From Bacteroidota bacterium (GTDB lineage Bacteria; Bacteroidota; Bacteroidia; Chitinophagales; Chitinophagaceae), in assembly GCA_947463975.1 (NCBI GenBank), contig CANHUW010000064.1, forward strand, positions 1-8,458: 8,458 nucleotides of DNA, given 5' to 3'. This document shows, piece by piece, positions 1 through 5,749 of this stretch. The notes beneath the pieces are model-generated. The model ran no database searches and was not told the origin of the DNA. It saw nothing but the letters and a program-made list of their open reading frames with translations. Position numbers and translations under genes: made by a program. Each line of letters opens with the position of its first letter. Position 1 is the first letter of the stretch.

Positions 1-1206
1 ATGACCTACCATATCTGCGTTGGCATAATTCAAGCATATAAAGTCTGCAGTACTTGCATTAATTTCTGGCAATAATTTCTCCGTTAATTCTGCTGCACTC
101 ATTTCAGGTTGTAAATCATAGGTAGCTACTTTTGGAGAAGCGGCCATGATTCTTGATTCGCCTTCGAAAGGAACTTCTCTACCACCGCTGAAAAAGAATG
201 TAACGTGCGGATATTTTTCTGTCTCTGCGATTCTAATTTGCTTCTTATGATTTGCCGCTAAAACCTCCCCTAAGGTATTCACTAAATTATCGTTTTCAAA
301 AATCACATGTACATTTTGGAATGTCTCGTCATATTTGGTGATGGTGGTATAGTGTAAAGAAAGCTTCTTCATATTAAACTCTTCAAAATCTTTTTGAGTT
401 AATACTTCTGTAATTTCTCTACAACGGTCTGTTCTAAAATTGAAACATAATACTGCATCTCCTTCTTGTATAATGGCAATAGGAGATCCGTTGTCTACAA
501 TAACAGTAGGTTTGATAAATTCGTCAGTAGTATTTTTTGCATAGTTAGACTCAATAGCCGTTGTAGCACTAGTAGCAGTTTCTCCAATGCCTTTCACTAA
601 AGCATCATATGCTAATTGAACTCTTTCCCAACGCTTATCTCTATCCATTGCATAATATCTTCCACTCACGGTAGCAATTTTACCAACAGAACCAGCTAAT
701 GCTTTCTCTACATCTTTAACATAGACTAATCCACTTTTAGGATCTGTGTCTCTTCCATCTGTAAAAGCGTGAATAAATACTTTTTCTAAACCCTCTGCCT
801 TACAAATTGCACAGATTGCTTTTAAGTGACTCGTATGTGCATGAACGCCACCATCGCTCACTAAGCCTAACAAATGTAATGGCTTATTATTTTCCTTTGC
901 ATATTGAATAGAAGCTAGTAAAGTAGGGTTAGATGCTAATTCACCCTCTCTAATGGCTACATTAATTCTTTGCAATTCTTGGTATACAATTCTTCCTGCT
1001 CCTAAATTCAAGTGGCCTACTTCGCTATTACCCATTTGACCATCTGGTAAACCTACTTGCTCCCCACAGGTAATCAAAGTACTATGAGGATATTGATTAT
1101 ATAGACTAGTTACAAAAGGAACTCTTGCATTTTGAATGGCATCTGCTTTTGAAACCTGACCCAAGCCCCATCCATCCATGATGACTAATATTACTTTTTT
1201 CGACAT
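1..1206 (-). CDS. gpmI: 2,3-bisphosphoglycerate-independent phosphoglycerate mutase, C-terminus cut off by window edge
   Basis: This enzyme interconverts 3- and 2-phosphoglycerate in glycolysis and gluconeogenesis, in the cytoplasm, using two metal ions (usually manganese) and a phosphoserine intermediate. I translated 402 codons from the ATG at 1206; the family is usually about 510 residues, so roughly the last fifth lies outside. The N-terminus reads MSKKVILVIMDGWGLG, with metal ligand D11. The catalytic serine is S61 in MGNSEVGHLNLGAGR. Further hallmarks are SDGGVH (H122), FTDGRDTDP (148-156, with substrate-binding R152 and D153), GRYYAMDRD and FNFRTDR. The last visible residues, NADMVGH, provide metal ligands D398 and H402, equivalent to D403 and H407 of the Geobacillus stearothermophilus enzyme. 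The later DH and H ligands are not in view. It is divergent from the DUF4783-like gene across 77 bases, where I could not identify a convincing promoter for either direction. The start is chosen because the conserved N-terminal strand begins immediately after it. Identification is firm. Confidence 0.97.
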   Translation of the reverse strand, partial: MSKKVILVIMDGWGLGQVSKADAIQNARVPFVTSLYNQYPHSTLITCGEQVGLPDGQMGNSEVGHLNLGAGRIVYQELQRINVAIREGELASNPTLLASIQYAKENNKPLHLLGLVSDGGVHAHTSHLKAICAICKAEGLEKVFIHAFTDGRDTDPKSGLVYVKDVEKALAGSVGKIATVSGRYYAMDRDKRWERVQLAYDALVKGIGETATSATTAIESNYAKNTTDEFIKPTVIVDNGSPIAIIQEGDAVLCFNFRTDRCREITEVLTQKDFEEFNMKKLSLHYTTITKYDETFQNVHVIFENDNLVNTLGEVLAANHKKQIRIAETEKYPHVTFFFSGGREVPFEGESRIMAASPKVATYDLQPEMSAAELTEKLLPEINASTADFICLNYANADMVGH

Positions 1207-1283
1207 AAAATCTTTAATTTGTACCTCAAAGGTCCAAAAGAGTAAGCACATTTCAAACTTTAAGCCCTTATAATACCTATAAA

Positions 1284-1673
1284 ATGCAGCTATTTCGTAA
1301 ATACCTACTGATAATTTCTTTTTTATTTTCATTTAGTAGTCTTTTTGCTCAAAATGATACAGAAAACCTTGTACAAATTTTACAAACAGCCAGTTTTAAT
1401 AATCTCTTGCCTTATTGGGGAGAACAAGTAGAAGTGAATATTATACAGCAAATCAATCAAAAACAATTAAATGCCACTGCTGCCAATGAACAATTGCAGG
1501 CATTTTTTAATAAGCAGAGTATTATCGGTTTTGAAAAAACAGCGGAGCGTAAATTGGGGAATACCATTTATGTTACAGGCAAATTAATTTCATCGCAAAA
1601 TAAATATAGCCTTACCTTATTGTTAGAGGTTTCTAAAAAAGGGGTTGAAATTCTTAGTGTAAGAATAAGTTAA
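1284..1673 (+). CDS. small secreted DUF4783-like protein
   Basis: A 129-residue protein of unknown function. Residues 1-22 form a clear signal peptide: basic QLFRK, a hydrophobic stretch from about 7 to 21, and a likely cut in LFA-Q after A22. The product should therefore be exported to the periplasm or beyond. There is no lipobox cysteine. The mature part of about 107 residues has the layout I associate with DUF4783, a Bacteroidota family with a fold like NTF2/SnoaL-type proteins: an N-terminal helix (VQILQTASFNNLLPYW), then 'VEVNI', 'ANEQLQAFFNKQSIIGFE' and a final set of strands ending 'GVEILSVRIS'. No catalytic residues can be pointed to. It lies 5 bases upstream of the SUI1 gene and is almost certainly co-transcribed with it. 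The start is the only one that gives a complete signal peptide; the bases before it are A/T-rich with no Shine-Dalgarno motif. The family assignment is by resemblance from memory. Confidence 0.8.
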   Translation: MQLFRKYLLIISFLFSFSSLFAQNDTENLVQILQTASFNNLLPYWGEQVEVNIIQQINQKQLNATAANEQLQAFFNKQSIIGFEKTAERKLGNTIYVTGKLISSQNKYSLTLLLEVSKKGVEILSVRIS

Positions 1674-1678
1674 ATATC

Positions 1679-2020
1679 ATGAGTAAGAAAAACAAGGGGG
1701 GAGCCAATCCCATGGTGTATAGCACGGATCCAAATTTCAAAATTGAGATAGAGGAAGAAAATATAAGTACTTTGTCTCCGGCAGAGCAAGTATTGAGGGT
1801 TATATTAGAAACCAAACATAGAGCTGGGAAAACAGTTACTATTGTTTATGGATTTGTGGGCGCTGAGGAAGACATGACTATTTTAGGAAAAGCCTTAAAA
1901 AATCATTGCGGTACCGGAGGCTCTGTTAAAGATGGAGAGATCATTATTCAAGGAGATCACCGTCAAAAAGTTTTTCAGTATTTACAAAAGAATGGGTATA
2001 AAAAAGTGAAATTAAACTAG
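1679..2020 (+). CDS. SUI1/eIF1-like translation initiation factor (YciH family)
   Basis: A 113-residue protein related to eukaryotic eIF1 (SUI1) and E. coli YciH. eIF1 monitors start-codon selection on the small ribosomal subunit. Bacterial members are implicated in discriminating aberrant initiation complexes, but their role is less settled. Residues 1-44 are a polar, lysine-rich then acidic lead-in (KIEIEEEN). The SUI1 domain spans about 45-112: KHRAGKTVTIVYGF, the helix LGKALKNHCGTGG, the signature C77-R95 with GGSVKDGEIIIQGD, and the final helix and strand VFQYLQKNGYKKVKL. Length matches bacterial homologues of about 108-115 residues. It is the second gene of a unit with the DUF4783-like protein. 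Its stop codon overlaps that of the convergent dnaX gene: both stops lie within the four bases CTAG at 2017-2020. Identification is firm at family level; the cellular role is inferred. Confidence 0.94.
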   Translation: MSKKNKGGANPMVYSTDPNFKIEIEEENISTLSPAEQVLRVILETKHRAGKTVTIVYGFVGAEEDMTILGKALKNHCGTGGSVKDGEIIIQGDHRQKVFQYLQKNGYKKVKLN

Positions 2021-2034
2021 AAGTATACTTCTAG
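2017..2034. terminator. 18-bp perfect palindrome over the convergent SUI1/dnaX stop codons, possible weak bidirectional terminator
   Basis: CTAGAAGTATACTTCTAG is identical to its reverse complement over all 18 bases. Its first four bases contain the stop codons of both SUI1 (plus) and dnaX (minus). In RNA it could fold as a 7-bp stem with a TATA loop from either strand. On the minus strand the stem is followed by TTTAATTTCACTTTTT, and on the plus strand by ATTTAAACGATCTTTTAATT, so both sides have some U-rich sequence. The stem is GC-poor and the U-tracts are interrupted, so termination would be weak. Symmetry and position are direct observations; the terminator function is inference. Confidence 0.4.
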
Positions 2035-3822
2035 ATTTAAACGATCTTTTAATTCCTTCACCAAGGGATATTGTTCCGCAATTCTTTCGAATTTTTGTTT
2101 GCTATTCAATCTTAAATGTAAAGGCACATCTTCTTTTTCGCCAGCTGCTACTAGTATGCTAAATTGGATGGCTCTGTTTTGAAAACGATCCCAAATTTTT
2201 TCCATCACACTCATTCTTTCCTGCTCTACAAATTTTTGTGCCACCAATGCTGGTACTGTTACGGTAAAATGTATTGGATCTTCAATTTGTAATTCAGCTA
2301 ATTTGAAAGTGCCTGCAGAAGAATGTTTGGTAGTGGTTTCTAAATAAGCAGTGTATTCATTCCAAACCGCTTGCAAGGTTTCTGCATCTAATGATTTCGA
2401 TTCTTGGACTTCTTCAATCTGGTATTGACTTCCGTATTTTTCTTGTAAAGCAGCCAATAAGTTCTTTTTGTTACCATTTTGATCTACAGGAAGATGGGTG
2501 GAAGGTCTTGCAGCCTTCGTTGGTGCTGGTTCGGCTACCGTTTGATGGACTGCTTCAGTTGCTGTTCCTTTTTTTGCTGAAATATGAACAGCAGTGTCAA
2601 TTTCTAATTTGGCCTCCTTGGTAACAACAACATGGCTAAGTGAGACAATTTTCTTAGTCCTAATAGGGTAGTGTACGTCAACTAGTTTTTTTTTTACTAG
2701 TTGGCCATCTTCCATACTCAATGATAATGCTTGTTGTAAAAAGTTTAACTTGATCAATGCTAGTTCGACATGTAATCTTTTATTTCTAGCCATTTTAAAT
2801 TGAATTTCAGATTCATTTAAAATATTCAAAGCGCTTACTAAATAAGAAGTATTCACTTTTTGAGCTGTATTAGCATATTGATCTCTCCATCCCTCAATTG
2901 ATTCTAGTAGGTGTGCGCTTGCCTTGTCTTTACAAACTAATAAGTTTCTAATAAATCCTGCAAATCCATACAATACAGTATCTCCTTCAAAGCCCTTCTG
3001 ATTGATTTCGTCATATAAGAGCATCGCATTGGTTAAATCCTGTGCTGTTAAGTAATCTAATAATTTAAAGAAATAAGCTTCGTCTAGAATATTCAAATGC
3101 TCCAAAGTATTGGCATAAGTTAAAGCGCCATTGGAGAAGCTTACTATCTTATCTAAGATACTTAAAGCGTCGCGCATACAACCCTCGCTTTTTTGAGCGA
3201 TTAACTGAAGTGCATTTTTTTCGGCTTTAATATGTTCTTTTTCTACAATTTCTTCCAAGTGAACTACCGTGTCATTATTAGTGATTCTTTTAAAATCAAA
3301 AATTTGACATCGACTTAAGATGGTAGGAAGAATTTTATGTTTTTCAGTAGTCGCTAAAATAAAAATAGCATAAGGTGGCGGCTCTTCTAAGGTCTTCAAG
3401 AATGCATTAAATGCACTAGCACTTAACATGTGTACCTCGTCTACAATATATACTTTGTATTTTCCTGCTTGAGGAGCAAATCTAACTTGCTCTACTAAAG
3501 CTCTAATATCGTCAACCGAGTTATTGCTAGCAGCATCTAATTCGTGGATATTCATGCTAGCACCTTTCTCAAAAGAGACACAGCTATCGCAGGTATTACA
3601 TGCTTCCCCTTCTTTGGTGATTTGAGTACAGTTGATGGTCTTTGCTAAGATTCTAGCACAGGTTGTTTTACCCACACCTCTTGGACCACAAAATAAAAAA
3701 GCATGTGCTAGATGGTTGTTAAGAATAGCATTCTTTAGGGTAGTGGTAATATGTGCTTGTCCCACCACTGTATTAAAGTTTTGGGGCCTATATTTTCTAG
3801 CTGAAACAACAAAATTTTCCAT
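2017..3822 (-). CDS. dnaX: DNA polymerase III subunit gamma/tau (clamp-loader ATPase)
   Basis: DnaX is the ATPase of the clamp loader, which opens the beta sliding clamp and loads it on primed DNA; its long form tau links polymerase and helicase in E. coli. The protein has 601 residues. The AAA+ core is intact: YRPQNFNTVVGQ near the N-terminus, Walker A GPRGVGKT (46-53), four zinc cysteines C65, C75, C78 and C81, Walker B VDEVHML (127-133), sensor 1 ILATTE (155-160), arginine-finger motif SRC (170-172) and sensor 2 GCMRDALSILD (R217). Domain III continues to about residue 370. Then come A10 (Lys377-379), a polar linker with an Ala/Pro-rich part (about 395-450), and a C-terminal domain (about 455-601) that I cannot match to tau domains IV/V of E. 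coli. It is last in the cluster after dnaB, rsmE and the GNAT-like gene, 21 bases from the latter, with no visible promoter of its own. MENFVVSARKYRP is the usual family beginning, which fixes the start. Confidence 0.98.
   Translation of the reverse strand: MENFVVSARKYRPQNFNTVVGQAHITTTLKNAILNNHLAHAFLFCGPRGVGKTTCARILAKTINCTQITKEGEACNTCDSCVSFEKGASMNIHELDAASNNSVDDIRALVEQVRFAPQAGKYKVYIVDEVHMLSASAFNAFLKTLEEPPPYAIFILATTEKHKILPTILSRCQIFDFKRITNNDTVVHLEEIVEKEHIKAEKNALQLIAQKSEGCMRDALSILDKIVSFSNGALTYANTLEHLNILDEAYFFKLLDYLTAQDLTNAMLLYDEINQKGFEGDTVLYGFAGFIRNLLVCKDKASAHLLESIEGWRDQYANTAQKVNTSYLVSALNILNESEIQFKMARNKRLHVELALIKLNFLQQALSLSMEDGQLVKKKLVDVHYPIRTKKIVSLSHVVVTKEAKLEIDTAVHISAKKGTATEAVHQTVAEPAPTKAARPSTHLPVDQNGNKKNLLAALQEKYGSQYQIEEVQESKSLDAETLQAVWNEYTAYLETTTKHSSAGTFKLAELQIEDPIHFTVTVPALVAQKFVEQERMSVMEKIWDRFQNRAIQFSILVAAGEKEDVPLHLRLNSKQKFERIAEQYPLVKELKDRLNLEVYF
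2679..2703 (-). other. putative programmed slippage site in dnaX: A10 run inside a 7-bp inverted repeat
   Basis: On the coding (minus) strand, ten A's (2695 down to 2686) encode the end of V376 and K377-K379. They are flanked by the arms CAACTAG and CTAGTTG, a perfect 7-bp inverted repeat with the A-run in the loop. The bases after the run are CTAGTTGAC. One extra A, or a -1 ribosomal shift, gives Lys-Thr-Ser then TGA. One missing A, or a +1 shift, gives Lys-Lys-Asn then TAG. Either slip would therefore end the protein at about residue 379-381, leaving just the clamp-loader core. Known precedents are -1 frameshifting at A AAA AAG in E. coli dnaX and transcriptional slippage on an A-run in Thermus thermophilus dnaX. 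Sequence facts are direct; slippage is inferred. Confidence 0.6.
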
Positions 3823-3843
3823 ACTTGACGCGCAATATACTAA

Positions 3844-5025
3844 TTATTTGGCACTGTAGTCCATTTCTGGATGGCGCTCAAAAGGGTGTTGATTTTCATT
3901 GAAAATATACCTATATGTGACCATCTGTCTACTAGGTTGTGCACCCAAACTTTTATAAATATTCACCATTTTAGGATTCCAGTCAGCAGCCCAGCCCATT
4001 TCGTATTGATGATAAGACTTGATTTTGTATAACAATAAAGCACTGGAATAGATCAAGAAGCTATCCACTCCTAAGGATTGATATTTAGGCACTACGCCAA
4101 ATGCTAAACCGGTCAGTCTTGTATTTGTTTTTCGCCATTTCATCCAGAGTAAATGAATTTTTTGAAGTAGTCCTAATTGACCGTTAAAATGTTTGAAATA
4201 TTGATTTACATCAGGAATATTAATAAACATTGCAATAGGATCTTCTTTGTAGTAGGCAAACCAAATCACTCTTTCGTCCATGATGGGACTAAGTGTTTTA
4301 AATAGTTTCATGATTTGCTCTAGTGTAATCGCTTTTGCTTCACCATGTTGTGCCCAAGCTTCATTATAAATAGTTACAAAGTCTTGTGCATATTTTTCTA
4401 AATGTTTTTTATTCAAATGTCTAGCTTGATAATCAGGCTTTACATTAAATTTTTCGTAGCGTTCTTTGAATCTTGGAGGTAATTCGTCAAATACATTAAG
4501 TTTATAATAATATTGGTTATAATAATTCTTAAAACCATATGCCTCCAATAAGGACTGATAATAAGGAGGGTTAAAAGACATTCCATACATGGGCTCTCGG
4601 TCAAAGCCATCAATCATTAAGCCCCACCATTTATCTCTATCGCCAAAATTTACAGGGCCATCCATGGCTTCCATGCCATTTTCAATTAGCAAAGCTTTAG
4701 CAGTGTCAAGTAGTAATGTTGCTGCATCTAGATGATTAATACAATCAAAAAAACCAACGCAACCTGTTGGATATTGAGTGCCTTTGTTTTTGTATTTAGC
4801 ATAATAAAATGCGGCAACTCTTCCAATCCACTTACCCTCATCGGATTGCAACAACCAGCGCTTTGCATTGCCTTCTTTAAATAATTTATTTTTTGCAGGA
4901 TCGAAAACTTGTAATACTTCGTTGTCTAAAGGTCGAATATATTGAGGATTGAATTTGTTTAGGTCTGCATGGACTTGACAAAAAGCTTTATCTAATTTAG
5001 GGTTATTGACTTCTACAATTCTCAT
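3844..5025 (-). CDS. GNAT-like acyltransferase of unknown substrate, YghO-like
   Basis: A 393-residue, probably cytoplasmic protein with no signal peptide and no membrane segment. It looks like a two-lobed GNAT-fold (acyl-CoA N-acyltransferase) protein. The first lobe holds WIGRVAAFYYAKY (66-78), VGFFDCIN (90-97) and a conserved-looking block, MDGPVNFGDRDKWWGLMIDG (121-140), running into FDREPMYGMSFNPPYY. The second lobe has a strand IAMFINIPDVN (264-274), FGVVPKYQSLGVDSFLIY (309-326), which resembles the acyl-CoA-binding segment of GNAT proteins, and MGWAADWNPKMVNIYKSLGA (343-362), a typical GNAT C-terminal asparagine/tyrosine helix. I place it with the YghO-like family, which in memory also resembles bacterial ceramide synthases; the substrate cannot be read from sequence. 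It sits 10 bases after rsmE and 21 before dnaX, so is probably co-transcribed with both. The fold call is fairly good, function uncertain. Confidence 0.72.
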   Translation of the reverse strand: MRIVEVNNPKLDKAFCQVHADLNKFNPQYIRPLDNEVLQVFDPAKNKLFKEGNAKRWLLQSDEGKWIGRVAAFYYAKYKNKGTQYPTGCVGFFDCINHLDAATLLLDTAKALLIENGMEAMDGPVNFGDRDKWWGLMIDGFDREPMYGMSFNPPYYQSLLEAYGFKNYYNQYYYKLNVFDELPPRFKERYEKFNVKPDYQARHLNKKHLEKYAQDFVTIYNEAWAQHGEAKAITLEQIMKLFKTLSPIMDERVIWFAYYKEDPIAMFINIPDVNQYFKHFNGQLGLLQKIHLLWMKWRKTNTRLTGLAFGVVPKYQSLGVDSFLIYSSALLLYKIKSYHQYEMGWAADWNPKMVNIYKSLGAQPSRQMVTYRYIFNENQHPFERHPEMDYSAK

Positions 5026-5035
5026 ATGAACAAAG

Positions 5036-5737
5036 CTAAAATGTTTTTAATACACTTAATGCAAATAATCCAGCGGTTTCTGTTCTTAATCTAGTAGGCC
5101 CTAATCCAATGGGCTGAAATTGAGCATCCATGGCCATTTCGATTTCATTAATGGTAAAATCTCCCTCAGGTCCAATAGCCATCAATAGGTCATTACTTAT
5201 GGGTAAGGTTTTGATAGATGCTTTGCTACTAGGTTCACAATGCGCAATATATTTATCTGTAGCATTGTATCGATGGATGAAATCTTTGAAAGGAATAGGT
5301 TGTGATAAATTGGGTAGCCAAGCTTGTTGACTTTGTATCATGGCAGATTGAATGATATGATGCATTCTATCTGTTTTAAAACGCTCGTGAATAGTGCGTT
5401 CACACAATAAGGGTACAATGCTATGCACCCCCATTTCTGTGGCTTTTTCAAAAAGCCACTCTAATCTCACTGCATTTTTTAAAATAGAAATCCCAAGGAT
5501 AATTTTTTGAGCAGCTGCTGCTACGGTATGTTCTTTAATAATTTGAACAGTCGTATTTTTTTTATGGGCATCTAAAATGGTTGCCTCAAAAATATTGCCC
5601 ACTCCATTGGTAATTTGCAATGTATCACCAACTTGCATACGTAAGACCTGGGCACAGTGTTTACTGGTTTCCTCACTACAAGTGAAAGTGGTAGTGCCAA
5701 GTTTAATTTGTGGTTCGTAAAAATAAGGTGCAGACAT
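5036..5737 (-). CDS. rsmE: 16S rRNA (uracil-1498-N3)-methyltransferase
   Basis: RsmE transfers a methyl group from S-adenosylmethionine to N3 of U1498 in 16S rRNA, near the decoding centre, on assembled 30S subunits. The 233-residue length fits the family (about 230-250). Residues 1-70 form the PUA-like RNA-binding domain, including HCAQVLRMQVGD (27-38) and the strand and turn ITNGVGNIFEATI. Residues about 75-233 form the SPOUT trefoil-knot domain: LEWLFEKATEMGVHSIVPL (92-110), AMIQSQQAWLPNL (132-144, the family's glutamine-serine segment), the cofactor-loop motif AIGPEGDF (187-194) and the knot signature LGPTRLRTETAGLFAL (212-227). All hallmark motifs are intact. The start gives a normal PUA N-terminus (MSAPYFYEPQI). 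It lies 12 bases after dnaB and 10 before the GNAT-like gene, as the second member of the four-gene cluster. Confidence 0.96.
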   Translation of the reverse strand: MSAPYFYEPQIKLGTTTFTCSEETSKHCAQVLRMQVGDTLQITNGVGNIFEATILDAHKKNTTVQIIKEHTVAAAAQKIILGISILKNAVRLEWLFEKATEMGVHSIVPLLCERTIHERFKTDRMHHIIQSAMIQSQQAWLPNLSQPIPFKDFIHRYNATDKYIAHCEPSSKASIKTLPISNDLLMAIGPEGDFTINEIEMAMDAQFQPIGLGPTRLRTETAGLFALSVLKTF

Positions 5738-5749
5738 CTTGGCTAAACA

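Noticed and set aside
1254..1274. Promoter-like words between gpmI and the DUF4783-like gene (TAAAGTTTG on minus, TATAAT on plus)
   Set aside because: The minus word has a three-base spacer instead of two, and the TATAAT would leave only about 9 bases before the start codon; neither is convincing.
1999..2006. AAAAAAG slippery-like heptamer near the end of the SUI1 gene
   Set aside because: The reading frame is AAA AAA GTG, not A AAA AAG, and a shift so close to the stop would change only a few residues.
2391..2624. Plus-strand open frame inside dnaX
   Set aside because: Lies antisense to the dnaX linker and C-terminal region; the product has no recognisable motif and dnaX is intact.
3632..3859. 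Plus-strand open frame over the dnaX start
   Set aside because: Antisense shadow of the Walker A region of dnaX, with no family resemblance.
5130..5330. Plus-strand open frame inside rsmE
   Set aside because: Antisense shadow of the SPOUT domain; its apparent hydrophobic content follows from complementing rsmE codons.
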